A stretch of DNA of 64,000 nucleotides from Elusimicrobiota bacterium (GTDB lineage Bacteria > Elusimicrobiota > Elusimicrobia > 2-02-FULL-39-32), in contig JACPBF010000011.1 of NCBI GenBank assembly GCA_016180425.1, positions 34,780 through 98,779 of the forward strand. The letters are read 5' to 3'. This document shows, piece after piece, positions 28,601 to 36,053 of this stretch. Each line of letters begins with the position of its first letter. Position 1 is the stretch's first letter. A program made the translations under genes and the position numbers. Below the pieces are notes generated by a model, which saw only the letters and a list, made by a program, of their open reading frames with translations, ran no database searches and was not told the DNA's origin.

Positions 28601-28914
28601 CTTTATTCGCGATTATGGAATATGCCGCAGACATCACTTCTGATATTATGGTCTATCCTAATCCTTTTAGACCGAAAAATATTGAACATGCAAATAATGG
28701 GATTATCTTTAGAGGTCTCCCTGTATATTCAGAAATTAAAATTTATACGCTTTCAGGCGATCTAGTTAAACAGCTTAAGGATGAAGACGGCGACGGCAGG
28801 GTGAAGTGGAACGCTCAAACTGAATCTGATCAAAAAGTAGAAAGCGGAATCTATTTTGCTTTAGTAAAAGAAAGCGGAAAAACAAAAACAGTGAAGATTG
28901 CGATCCAACGTTAA
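25651..28914 (+). CDS. Secreted M6-family (immune inhibitor A-like) metalloprotease with C-terminal sorting-type domain
   Basis: Extracellular zinc peptidase, 1087 aa. A signal peptide follows either ATG 25651 or, more compactly, ATG 25681. The catalytic motif HELSHDLGLPD is at 332-342 (HExxHxxGxxD), with the M6 features WGHRW and MASGSWNG around it. Then come a BACON-like beta domain (about 550-650), Ig/fibronectin-like modules (660-870), a ZU5-like stretch (EVEIPPDAL, ~880), and an end domain with YPNPF and SGIYFALVKE resembling FlgD-like/type IX secretion sorting domains. It is transcribed divergently from the giant gene and probably degrades external proteins. It ends 4 bp before the convergent cysK, with no visible terminator. 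Confidence 0.9.
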   Translation: MRTISQSQGKMILNRDFFILILILPFILSWFHSPLFSAPGFKQWQSIEQPDGTKIKVLNKGDEWANWLETEEGYPVILNKESLYFEYAKIDSTKGLVPSSLIVGKDQPQGIKKITSSDLETLKTIKTRGAPSFFAPQFSAQAAVSVEPTLGTHKILAILVNFKNRSLTTTEADWEEKFFGATNSVKKYFKEVSYNQLTMTPAEESNGTANNGIVVVTLSYDHPNTGSTIDEPNQQLTKDAILAADSYVNFASFDTNNDGYLSTDELHVVIIPAGYERAYSLTTPSVWGHRWSIFFIDPPVVDGTTVAGFSSGYTQFGELHYSHQATIGIICHELSHDLGLPDLYDTDSSNGSSAGIGDWDIMASGSWNGILYAGDSPSHYSAWSKSYLGWVTPTQIKNFITGASFPQVETSEDSDRGIKQLLSNPNGPEMFGSGEYFLIENRQKTGYDQALPSSGLLIWHIDESQSGNGNQARKLVDLVEADGLNQLDTGASYGDSGDPYPGSSGNKTFNNSSNPSSKFYNGANSNISISNISNSSAAMTADISLPIPTISLNKNSLSFTAAYASNSSDPQIFTIANTGSENSTLNWTGKQSASWLTLSSNSGSMAKNDQNQITVSVKPFGLAVGTHKTTVVISDSNSSNSEVSISVSLTIQDITPVVGAPSMPQDQGTYTNSTSIVFSWESGAAQDLETGIAGYYLQVGNSPGGANLFDGDVGNVFSKTVTGAKEGETYYARVRAKNGAGLYGSYSDNSNGIKIDLTAPEKPSSIISKTHPNSTTSYPEPKPEFKVSGPEDSSGVSGYYWKVDSLPDSVPSQSDNFSSDGTCKESNPIADNTWYFHVIAKDGAGNIGTQAAHYKFIVRSLIDIANKNIFATADGVEVEIPPDALTNSTQIMIEEKTNAPPLQNDPKIKGTGIMREITLTDGTKKFKKEVTINLPYNDSDVSNLNEHLLRLFYYDESSGLWVLVPNSSVDRTNKRVIGKVDHLTLFAIMEYAADITSDIMVYPNPFRPKNIEHANNGIIFRGLPVYSEIKIYTLSGDLVKQLKDEDGDGRVKWNAQTESDQKVESGIYFALVKESGKTKTVKIAIQR

Positions 28915-28918
28915 AAAA

Positions 28919-29866
28919 TTATTTGGTTTCAAAAAATTTCCAGTGTTCTTCCCAATATTTTAATACTTCATACCAAAATTGAGTTTGTAAGTAACGTTCC
29001 CCGCCATCAGGAAAAATAGTCACAATCATGCCTTGTTTCATTTCATTCGCCAGTTGATAACAAGCTTGTAAAGCTGCTCCAGAAGAGTAGCCTGCCAAAA
29101 TCCCTTCTTGCCGAGCCAGCCTGCAAGTCATTTCATAAGCGTCTTCTGTAAAAACAGAAATTTTGCGATCATACCCTCTAGGGTCATAAATCCCAGGAAC
29201 AATGGAAGATTCCATATGCTTTAATCCTTCTAAACCATGGAGAGCTCCTTCAGGCTCTACCGCTATGATTTGGATCTCTTTTTTTAGCTCACGCAGCCTT
29301 TTCCCGGTTCCCATCAAAGTTCCAGATGTGCCAATGCCTGCAACAAAGTGAGTTAATTTCCCATAAGATTGTTTCCATACTTCTTCAGCAGTGGTTTCGT
29401 AATGAGCTTTCCAATTGTTAGGATTATTGTACTGGTCTGGCATATAATACTTCCCTGGATTTTCTTTAAATCTTTTTTGAGCTTCCAGGATAGCGCCGTC
29501 CGACCCTTCCAAAGGATCGGAAAAAATAACCTTTGCTCCAAAAGCTTCAATCGTCCTCTTTTTTTCTGAAGCATTTTCCGGCATCACTAACTCTAATTTG
29601 TATCCTAAAGCCGCGGCAATTAAAGCATAGCCAATTCCAGTATTGCCAGAGGAAGAATCCAAAATAGTTTTTTCGTGCGTTAGCTCACCCAAACGAACCG
29701 CTTCTAAAATCATTTTTTTTGCGGCCCGGTCTTTTACTGACCCGCCCGGATTTTTAGATTCTAACTTTGCAAAAATAGAAACATCTTTTGGAATCCATCT
29801 TTGAAAAGAAGATAGTTTTACAAGCGGAGTATTGCCAATCGTATCTAAAATATTAGGAAGAGCCAT
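28919..29866 (-). CDS. cysK: Cysteine synthase (O-acetylserine sulfhydrylase)
   Basis: PLP enzyme (beta family) that makes cysteine from O-acetylserine and sulfide. The PLP lysine is K45 in NPGGSVKDRAA; the phosphate-binding loop GTSGTLMGTG and substrate loop SSSGNTGIGYA are present. The 315-aa length fits CysK/CysM; I cannot separate the two subtypes by eye. It is the last gene of a minus-strand run behind a sulfonate-type ABC importer (6-bp gap), so imported organic sulfur probably ends in cysteine here. Confidence 0.93.
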   Translation of the reverse strand: MALPNILDTIGNTPLVKLSSFQRWIPKDVSIFAKLESKNPGGSVKDRAAKKMILEAVRLGELTHEKTILDSSSGNTGIGYALIAAALGYKLELVMPENASEKKRTIEAFGAKVIFSDPLEGSDGAILEAQKRFKENPGKYYMPDQYNNPNNWKAHYETTAEEVWKQSYGKLTHFVAGIGTSGTLMGTGKRLRELKKEIQIIAVEPEGALHGLEGLKHMESSIVPGIYDPRGYDRKISVFTEDAYEMTCRLARQEGILAGYSSGAALQACYQLANEMKQGMIVTIFPDGGERYLQTQFWYEVLKYWEEHWKFFETK

Positions 29867-29872
29867 TTTCTT

Positions 29873-30634
29873 TTATCTTTTTTCAAGTAAGCCCCAGCGC
29901 AATCGCACCTTTTTTTCAATTTTACCAAAAATCCAAAAATCCACAACCACGCCGATTAAAACAATTAAAATCATCACTGCAAACATTTGAGCCGCATCAT
30001 TCAGTTCTCGCCCCATCTGTAAAAGATGGCCCAAGCCTAAACTAACAAATAAAAGTTCCCCTGCCATTAAAGATCTCCAAGCAAAAGACCACCCCTGTTT
30101 AAGACCTGTGACAATGGTAGGCAAAGCAGCAGGCAAAACCACATCCCAATAAAGATGCCAGCCTTTAGAACCCATGGTTTTTGCAGCCCGAATGTAAATA
30201 GGAGAGATATTTTTAATTGCGTCTGTGGTGGCAATAGTAAGAGAAAAAAGAGAACCAAAAAGGATCACAATTAAAATTGCGGCATCCGACAAGCCAAACC
30301 ATAAAATTCCCAATGGCAGCCAACAGATGCTGGGCAAGGTATGAAATCCTAAAACTAAAGAGCCTAAAGTCTCTTCCAACAAACGAATTTGACTTAATAA
30401 AAATCCAAGGATCAAGCCTCCTAGAATAGAAAGCCCATAACCTAAAAGGATTCTTTTCATGCTCATCTCCACAGCTAGAAAAAAACTGGCATCACTGAAA
30501 CCCTGAACCATTGCTTGCAAAACTTTCAATGGCGAAGGAAAAAGATATTCCGGCCAAATCTTTAAACTCACCACTCCTTGCCAAAGTAAAATTAAACCGG
30601 TATAAAATATAATCTGTAAAAAAAATTTACGCAT
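29873..30634 (-). CDS. ABC transporter permease, SsuC/TauC type
   Basis: Inner-membrane subunit of an importer for sulfonates or similar small anions. The 253 residues hold about six membrane segments and the EAA loop (AAKTMGSKGWHLYWDVVLPAALP) that docks on the ATPase. The N-terminus LIFYTGLILLWQGVVSLKIWP-like start and PSPLKVLQAM are typical of this family. It lies 5 bp after the ATPase gene and 6 bp before cysK. Nitrate, taurine and thiamine-precursor transporters are alternatives; the neighbouring sulfur genes favour sulfonates. Confidence 0.9.
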   Translation of the reverse strand: MRKFFLQIIFYTGLILLWQGVVSLKIWPEYLFPSPLKVLQAMVQGFSDASFFLAVEMSMKRILLGYGLSILGGLILGFLLSQIRLLEETLGSLVLGFHTLPSICWLPLGILWFGLSDAAILIVILFGSLFSLTIATTDAIKNISPIYIRAAKTMGSKGWHLYWDVVLPAALPTIVTGLKQGWSFAWRSLMAGELLFVSLGLGHLLQMGRELNDAAQMFAVMILIVLIGVVVDFWIFGKIEKKVRLRWGLLEKR

Positions 30635-30639
30635 GGTCT

Positions 30640-31458
30640 CTATTCCTTTAGCTCTTCAGAAACTGATTTTTCCACTTCATCATGCAGCTCTTCCACTATG
30701 GAACGCACAATCTGCTCTAATTTTGGATCGTCTGGATCTCTGGGACGCGTGACTGGAATAGGGAAAATATTCTTTACTTTCCCAGGTCGAAAAGAAAGCA
30801 AGATCACCCGATCCCCAAGATAGACCGCCTCTCTCACATTATGAGTCACAAAAAAAACCGTATTTTCTAATTCGCTCCAAATGCCTCTTAACTCTTCCAC
30901 TAAAAGATCCCGGGTTTGAGTGTCCAAAGCAGCAAAAGGTTCATCCATTAATAAAATTCTTGGTTCAAGCACTAACCCGCGGGCAATAGCCACCCTCTGC
31001 CTCATCCCGCCAGAAAGCTCATGAATAAAAGAATGCGCAAATTTATCTAAATGCACTAAACTTAAAAACTCTAAAGCAATCGTTTCTCGTTCTTTAGCGC
31101 CAACCCCGCGTATCTTAAGACCGTACTCTACATTTTCTAGAACACTCATCCAAGGGAAAAGCGCTCCTTCCTGAAAAATCACAACCCGATCTGGTCCTGG
31201 GACAATCACCTCTTGCCCATCTAAAAGGATATTGCCGCTATCTGGTTTTTCCAATCCAGCGATCAAATTAAGCAATGTAGATTTACCACAGCCAGAGGGG
31301 CCAACCAAGCAAACGAATTCACCTTCCCGCACATCAAAACTAACCTCTTTTAAAGCGTTCGTGCTCCCTGTGCGGGTAGGAAATGTTTTAGTCACATTTC
31401 TTACAATAAGTTCTGGCGCAAATGGTTCCAAATAATGTTTGGATTTCTTTTTAAACAT
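30640..31458 (-). CDS. ABC transporter ATP-binding protein, SsuB/TauB type
   Basis: Cytoplasmic ATPase of the importer. Walker A GPSGCGKST is at 53-61, the signature LSGGMRQR and Walker B ILLMDEPF follow. I chose ATG 31458 because its A overlaps the stop of the upstream lipoprotein gene (TAATG) and a GGTGA motif precedes it; an earlier in-frame ATG at 31494 would overlap that gene by 37 bases. The result is 272 aa, a usual length. Confidence 0.93.
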   Translation of the reverse strand: MFKKKSKHYLEPFAPELIVRNVTKTFPTRTGSTNALKEVSFDVREGEFVCLVGPSGCGKSTLLNLIAGLEKPDSGNILLDGQEVIVPGPDRVVIFQEGALFPWMSVLENVEYGLKIRGVGAKERETIALEFLSLVHLDKFAHSFIHELSGGMRQRVAIARGLVLEPRILLMDEPFAALDTQTRDLLVEELRGIWSELENTVFFVTHNVREAVYLGDRVILLSFRPGKVKNIFPIPVTRPRDPDDPKLEQIVRSIVEELHDEVEKSVSEELKE

Positions 31459-32480
31459 TAATTCACCAAGCCTTTTCCTTTTTCGGTTAAACATTCATTT
31501 AGAATAGAAAGATCAAAAAGCGTGGAGAGTTCCGGCTCTTTCTTTCCTAAAAACCCTTCTTGAAACGACCATTGAGCTTGCTTCTGGATTGAAATTTTTG
31601 AAGGATCCAGAGTAAACTCAATTTCCTTAAAAGAGTCTTCAAGAACTTCAGGCGCCAAAGATTTACCTGTAAGTCTTTTAAGCTCTTGATTTACTAGTTT
31701 CTTTGCCTCTTTGGGATTAGATTTTAAAAAGTCAGTTGCTTCCATATGCGCCTCTAAAAGATCTCTAATGATTTTCGGATGCGCCTTTATAAATTCTGCT
31801 TTCGCTAAAATAACAACAGTGGCATACCGTCCTCCAGTTAAATCTTTCCATAAATTTTCTTCCTTCATAAAAATTTTACCGTTAGCCTCTTGAATGAGAC
31901 GATGAGTCCAGGGAGCAACAGTCCATGCAGCATCCAGCTCTTTTTTTAAAAATAATGTGAGCTGATCAGAATTTGCTATGGGTAAAAGATGGACTGTGCC
32001 TCCTTTTTCTCTTAATTTAAATCCATTGTTTCTTAACCAAATCCTTGCCGCAATATCCTGGGTGTTTCCCGCTTGAGGCGTGGCGATCTTCTTACCATTA
32101 AAATCTCCTGCGCCATTAATTCCAGCATCGTTTCTAACCACCAAAGAAGCTCCTCCCAAACAAGAACCGGAGATAATTTTAAAAGCTCCATTGGACTTTA
32201 CATAAGCATTGATGGCTGGATTAGGTCCCACGTAAACCACATCCAATGCCCCGGCAAAAAGAGCTTCTATGGCTTGAGGTCCTGCGTTAAAAACTTTTGT
32301 TTCTAAAAGGACTTGGCCTAAATGTTTTTGAAAAATATTTTGAGAAACTCCAACTAAAGCCTGGGCATGCGTGATATTCGGAAAATAACCTAAACGCGCT
32401 TTCAGAGAATGAGGCTCTTTCTGGCAAGCGCCAAACAAAAGTAAAGAACAAATGAAAAAAAATATTTTTAAACGATTCAA
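31458..32480 (-). CDS. Substrate-binding lipoprotein of the sulfonate-type ABC importer
   Basis: SsuA/NMT1-like periplasmic binding protein, 340 aa. A lipoprotein signal peptide ends in LLFGAC, with the lipidated cysteine at C19. The body has the family pattern GYFPNITHAQALVG, ALFAGALDVVYVGP and WTVAPWTHRL. It is the first gene of the importer-cysK operon and overlaps the ATPase gene by one base. Ligand is inferred from context only: aliphatic sulfonate or taurine is most likely. Confidence 0.9.
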   Translation of the reverse strand: MNRLKIFFFICSLLLFGACQKEPHSLKARLGYFPNITHAQALVGVSQNIFQKHLGQVLLETKVFNAGPQAIEALFAGALDVVYVGPNPAINAYVKSNGAFKIISGSCLGGASLVVRNDAGINGAGDFNGKKIATPQAGNTQDIAARIWLRNNGFKLREKGGTVHLLPIANSDQLTLFLKKELDAAWTVAPWTHRLIQEANGKIFMKEENLWKDLTGGRYATVVILAKAEFIKAHPKIIRDLLEAHMEATDFLKSNPKEAKKLVNQELKRLTGKSLAPEVLEDSFKEIEFTLDPSKISIQKQAQWSFQEGFLGKKEPELSTLFDLSILNECLTEKGKGLVN

Positions 32481-32533
32481 AGCAAGCCCTGTTCGAATAT
32501 CATGATATAAAAAAAGTAACCTAAAATTTTAGT

Positions 32534-32827
32534 TTAAACAAACTGGATTTTTAATTCTTTATTAAATGCTTCTGCAATCTTCTCTAAGGTGGAGAGAGTG
32601 TAACCCCTATAACGTAAAGATTCAAGCCTAGAAATTGTTTGTTGAGTTGTATGCAGTTTTCTTGCAAGCTGTAATTGTGTTAAATGTTTCTTTTCTCTAA
32701 GCCGTATTAATTGAGTGGCAACTTCAATGAAAGGATTATCGTCCGCTTGTTCATAAGCTTTGCGGACGTTAGTATCTCTTAATTCTTTTTTTCTCCATTC
32801 TTTATAATCTATGAGTTTGCGTTTCAT
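32534..32827 (-). CDS. XRE-family antitoxin (HigA-like)
   Basis: A 97-aa DNA-binding protein with a helix-turn-helix in KKHLTQLQLARKLHTTQQTI and a short basic N-terminus. It overlaps the upstream RelE-type toxin gene by 4 bases. Toxin-first order is characteristic of HigBA modules; the antitoxin neutralises the toxin and represses the operon. The palindrome CTAAAATTTTAG follows its stop (32521-32532). Confidence 0.87.
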   Translation of the reverse strand: MKRKLIDYKEWRKKELRDTNVRKAYEQADDNPFIEVATQLIRLREKKHLTQLQLARKLHTTQQTISRLESLRYRGYTLSTLEKIAEAFNKELKIQFV

Positions 32828-33186
32828 AACTTTATCTCTCCTTTCGCTAACCTATTCTCAAAATCAATCTTATAACGAACCGCTCTGTCAATTTCATTGG
32901 GTGGCACTTCATCCGTATTTTTTAAAATACCATGAGTAATAATGATATAGTTCCTATGAGTAAAAAAATATAAAGCTCTATAACGGTTCGTGCTTAATCG
33001 AATCCTTAATTCCCTAATATCATCGCGTAACATATCCGCATAAGGGCGGGGTAAATTTGGCCCATAGACTGAGAGAATATCCAGAAGTTTAATAAACTTA
33101 GCCCTAACTTTAGCCTGTGCCCCATCCAAAAATGATTGGAATAAGCAATCCCCGCGATCCGTCACATAGTATTTAATAATATACAA
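32824..33186 (-). CDS. RelE/ParE-superfamily toxin (HigB, Gp49-like)
   Basis: A 120-aa predicted ribosome-dependent mRNA interferase. The family core is visible: DDIRELRIRLSTNRYRALYF and IIITHGILKNTDEVPPNEID. The first codon is TTG (33184-33186) and the likely ribosome-binding site is a run of eight G bases (33193-33200 on the minus strand), which is unusual and prone to slippage. The promoter is at 33206-33234. The gene is intact. Confidence 0.88.
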   Translation of the reverse strand: MYIIKYYVTDRGDCLFQSFLDGAQAKVRAKFIKLLDILSVYGPNLPRPYADMLRDDIRELRIRLSTNRYRALYFFTHRNYIIITHGILKNTDEVPPNEIDRAVRYKIDFENRLAKGEIKL

Positions 33187-33205
33187 GATGCGCCCCCCCC
33201 TACTG

Positions 33206-33234
33206 TTTATACACTAAAATTGATGTATTGTCAA
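33206..33234 (-). promoter_or_regulatory. Consensus promoter of the HigBA-like operon with overlapping dyad
   Basis: Minus strand: -35 TTGACA (33234-33229), 17-bp spacer, -10 TATAAA (33211-33206). A dyad TTGA-N7-TCAA (33220-33234) overlaps the -35 and is a candidate site for the XRE antitoxin. The same segment runs into the upstream side of the divergent pilin-like gene, so the repressor could affect both. Confidence 0.75.
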
Positions 33235-33267
33235 TCCCTTGCAAAATTAGTAACATTGATGTCTCTC

Positions 33268-33699
33268 ATGAGATCCCCATTCCTGCAAAAAAAAGGGTTC
33301 ACTCTAGTAGAGCTCATGTTGACTGTTACTATTCTGGCTATTTTAGTGGTTGTTGTAACCCCTAAATTCGCTGAACTCTTTCGCCGCTCTAAAGAAGGCG
33401 CTACCAAAGGCTCTTTAAGCGCTTTAAGATCTAGTTCTTCCATGTATTCTGCAAGTGAATTTGGAGTCTATGCCCAAAACTTAATATCTTTAACTACTGA
33501 ATATGTGGATGTAATTCCTACCGCTAAATTAGGAGAATATCATTCTGATACTGCTAGTGAACTAACGGTCTATACCAGCACTGTGGCCAGCACGGATGTG
33601 ACTGATGTTGGGGGATGGATATACTCTTCTCAATCAGGAGAGGTGACTGTGAATTGCACGCATACAGATAGAGAAAATATTCCTTTTTACACCTGGTGA
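33268..33699 (+). CDS. Type IV pilin-like / pseudopilin protein
   Basis: The N-terminus holds a class III signal, KKG followed by FTLVELMLTVTILAILVVVV, with the conserved Glu5 of the mature chain; prepilin peptidase would cut after G. The rest is a short serine/threonine-rich globular part ending CTHTDRENIPFYTW. I start it at ATG 33268 (143 aa) because pilin leaders are short; ATG 33259 is equally possible and neither has a clear Shine-Dalgarno. No assembly genes are nearby, so it is an orphan minor pilin or secretion pseudopilin. Confidence 0.82.
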   Translation: MRSPFLQKKGFTLVELMLTVTILAILVVVVTPKFAELFRRSKEGATKGSLSALRSSSSMYSASEFGVYAQNLISLTTEYVDVIPTAKLGEYHSDTASELTVYTSTVASTDVTDVGGWIYSSQSGEVTVNCTHTDRENIPFYTW

Positions 33700-33717
33700 G
33701 AATCCTTTAAAATTATT

Positions 33718-34314
33718 CTAAAGAATATTTTTTTGTATGTAAAGATGGATCGCTTCCGGATAAAGCAGATGTTCCTCTTTCAAAATCCTATCCGCTAAAG
33801 TTTGAGGAGTATCCTCGGGTAAAACTAGAACCTTTCTCTGTAAAAGGATTGGGCCATGATCAAAATCTTCATCCACTACATGCACGCTGCATCCAGACTC
33901 TTTTTCTCCTGCTTTTAAAACCGCTTCATGCACATGATGGCCATACATTCCTTTCCCGCCAAATTTTGGCAAAAGCGCGGGATGAATATTTAAAATTCGT
34001 TTAGAAAATTTTTTTAGGATAGGGCCTTCTAACTTTAAAAGGAACCCTGCAAGACAAACTAAATCCACCTTTCTATTCTCTAACTCTTCTGTCATTTTTT
34101 CAAAATAAGCGAAACGTGTAGAAAAAGAAAGAGGATCTAAAAAAAGAGCTTCAATCCTTGCTCTTTTAGCTCTTTCTAAAGCAAAAGCCTCTTTCTTATT
34201 TGCGATTACAAGAGTTACTTCTGCCAACTTGAGAACTTCTGAATAAGTAGCGTCAATAATCGCCTGTAAATTAGAGCCATTGCCTGAAGCTAAAACAGCA
34301 ATTTTCACTTTCAT
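33718..34314 (-). CDS. purN: Phosphoribosylglycinamide formyltransferase
   Basis: Third step of purine synthesis: formylates GAR using 10-formyl-tetrahydrofolate. The 198 residues show the phosphate loop ASGNGSNLQ (9-17), the catalytic Asn/His in LNIHPALLP and the catalytic Asp in DEDFDHGPI. No other purine gene is adjacent. Divergent from the APS reductase gene across 177 AT-rich bases in which I see no clear regulatory element besides the ribosome-binding site of that gene. Confidence 0.95.
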   Translation of the reverse strand: MKVKIAVLASGNGSNLQAIIDATYSEVLKLAEVTLVIANKKEAFALERAKRARIEALFLDPLSFSTRFAYFEKMTEELENRKVDLVCLAGFLLKLEGPILKKFSKRILNIHPALLPKFGGKGMYGHHVHEAVLKAGEKESGCSVHVVDEDFDHGPILLQRKVLVLPEDTPQTLADRILKEEHLLYPEAIHLYIQKNIL

Positions 34315-34491
34315 AATATATTTTTAATTCAACCCTATTTTTTCTGAAAAAATATAAAAACAATAGAAATTTTATTGAGGATATAACTTTAACATTTTAG
34401 TCTTTTTTTGTAAAATTTATTAAATCGAATATTGCATAAAAGCATCTCCATTGAAAACCATATTTTTTATATCTAAAGAGGAATAAAAAAA

Positions 34492-35217
34492 TTGAAAATA
34501 CCGCTGGAAAAAATTACAAAAATATCCAAAGAATTAGAATCCAAAACTGCTGAAGAGCTCTTAAGATGGGCTTGGGAAAACTTTTCTCCTAAAATAGCCC
34601 TGGCATCCAGCTTTCAATGCGAGGATTCTGTTTTGATTGACATGCTTTATAAGATTAAGGGTAAAAATTTTAGAATTTTTACCCTGGATACCGGCAGGCT
34701 GAATGAAGAAACCTATGAGGTCATGGAACGGATTCGAGAAAAGTATGGGGTTTCCATAGAATCTCAATTCCCGGATAGAGAAGCTGTGGAAAAACTGGAA
34801 AAAGAAAAAGGGCTCTACTCTTTTCGTCAGAGCATTGAAAATCGTCTAGAATGCTGTAACATTAGAAAAGTGATTCCCCTCAATAGGATCTTAAGCCACC
34901 TGGAGTGCTGGATTACAGGCTTGCGCAGGGTTCAGGCAATCACCCGCGCAAATACACCCAAAGTGGAGTTGGATGAACCGCTCAAAGGTATTGTTAAATT
35001 TAATCCTTTAATAGATTGGTCTAATGAACAGGTGTGGGACTACATTAAAAAAAATAAAGTTCCTTACAATAAGCTATATGACTTAGGATATACATCCATT
35101 GGCTGTTCTCCCTGCACGCGCGCCATAAAATCCGGAGAAGATTTAAGAGCAGGAAGATGGTGGTGGGAAAATCCAGATCAAAAAGAGTGCGGCTTACACA
35201 TCCATATTAAAAAATAG
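34492..35217 (+). CDS. cysH: Assimilatory APS/PAPS reductase, iron-sulfur type
   Basis: Reduces adenylyl sulfate to sulfite for cysteine synthesis. Length 241 aa. The four cluster cysteines, CC at 121-122 and CxxC at 205-208, indicate the [4Fe-4S] type that prefers APS; the redox-active ECGLHIH tail is present. The start is TTG at 34492, chosen because AGAGGAA (34476-34482) is correctly spaced and no ATG fits. It complements cysK and the sulfonate importer but is not in the same operon. No sulfate-activating genes are visible in the window. Confidence 0.92.
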   Translation: MKIPLEKITKISKELESKTAEELLRWAWENFSPKIALASSFQCEDSVLIDMLYKIKGKNFRIFTLDTGRLNEETYEVMERIREKYGVSIESQFPDREAVEKLEKEKGLYSFRQSIENRLECCNIRKVIPLNRILSHLECWITGLRRVQAITRANTPKVELDEPLKGIVKFNPLIDWSNEQVWDYIKKNKVPYNKLYDLGYTSIGCSPCTRAIKSGEDLRAGRWWWENPDQKECGLHIHIKK

Positions 35218-35241
35218 TCTAGCGATCTTCATACGCAAATA

Positions 35242-35934
35242 TTGCTTTCAATCCGAATATTTAAACTTAAAAAAATATTAAAGAAAATAGGCTGGCTCAG
35301 TTCTATTCTCTTTATTTTTTCTTCTCCTTCTTTTTCTAACGATCTTTGTGAATCTCTCATGAGCCGCTGGAAAGAAGTACGATCCTATCAGTGCGCCTAC
35401 CAAGCCAAAACTTTCTATGAAGGCAAACAAACAGAAAGTCTCATGCGCTATTCCTATCTTTCTCCCAATAAAATCCGCATGGACATAGAAAAGCCTAAGA
35501 AAGGCGCTGTTTTGATTTATAATCCAGAGGTCTCAAATCTTGTAAAAGTAAGACCTTTCCCAAAACTTAAATTTTTTGTTTTAAACTATGCGTTGAACGA
35601 TAAAAAAGTCTCTTCTGATTCTGGCGGAACAGTGGATCGTTCGGACTTAAACCACCGAGCAGAAACAATCTGCCAACTCCTTCAAAAAAGAATCAATAAG
35701 GGTAGCAGGGATTCTCTTCTTATTTTGTCAACTGACCAGCAAGGCTTGAAAAAAATCTCTTTTGATAATTTAGAAAATGGGAAGCTCATCAAACGCAGTG
35801 TTACCCTGGATCAAAACCATCTGATAAGAAAAATTGAGCTGTTTGAAGAGACCGGGAAACTGATTGAATCTTACGAATGGAAAAATCTGGAAATTAATCC
35901 GGACTTAAACCTTGAATTGTTTGAAAAATTTTAA
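35242..35934 (+). CDS. Exported LolA-like / DUF1571-like protein
   Basis: 230 aa with an N-terminal hydrophobic signal (LSSILFIFSSPSFS) after a basic start. The body resembles the outer-membrane lipoprotein-carrier fold: MRYSYLSPNKIRMDIEKPKK, GAVLIYNP and LKKISFDN fit strands of that half-barrel. The only start in reach is TTG 35242, 24 bp after the reductase gene, so the two may be co-transcribed. Periplasmic location is predicted; the ligand is unknown. Confidence 0.6.
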   Translation: MLSIRIFKLKKILKKIGWLSSILFIFSSPSFSNDLCESLMSRWKEVRSYQCAYQAKTFYEGKQTESLMRYSYLSPNKIRMDIEKPKKGAVLIYNPEVSNLVKVRPFPKLKFFVLNYALNDKKVSSDSGGTVDRSDLNHRAETICQLLQKRINKGSRDSLLILSTDQQGLKKISFDNLENGKLIKRSVTLDQNHLIRKIELFEETGKLIESYEWKNLEINPDLNLELFEKF

Positions 35935-35995
35935 ATCCTTTTTTGAAAAAATAAATAGACTTTAATCGCCTTCCATTTTTTAATACATATTCTGG

Positions 35996-36053
35996 TTAAA
36001 CCCGTAGATTAGGACGTTGGATTTGACTTGGCCTTTGCAATGTTCGAGTTAAA
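35996..36053. mobile_element. Deleted relic of the inverted-repeat element family (48 bp)
   Basis: TTAAA (35996-36000) is followed by CCCGTAGATTAGGACGTTGG, which matches the left end of the 162-bp element apart from a 7-base deletion. The right end TTTGCAATGTTCGAG (36034-36048) resembles that element's other end and is followed by TTAAA again (36049-36053). The interior is almost gone. It carries the stop codon of the ATPase gene that reads into it. Confidence 0.65.

Noticed and set aside
33220..33267. Longer pilin leader starting at TTG/ATG 33220-33223
   Set aside because: Those codons overlap the -35 region and dyad of the divergent toxin promoter, and pilin leader peptides are normally short.
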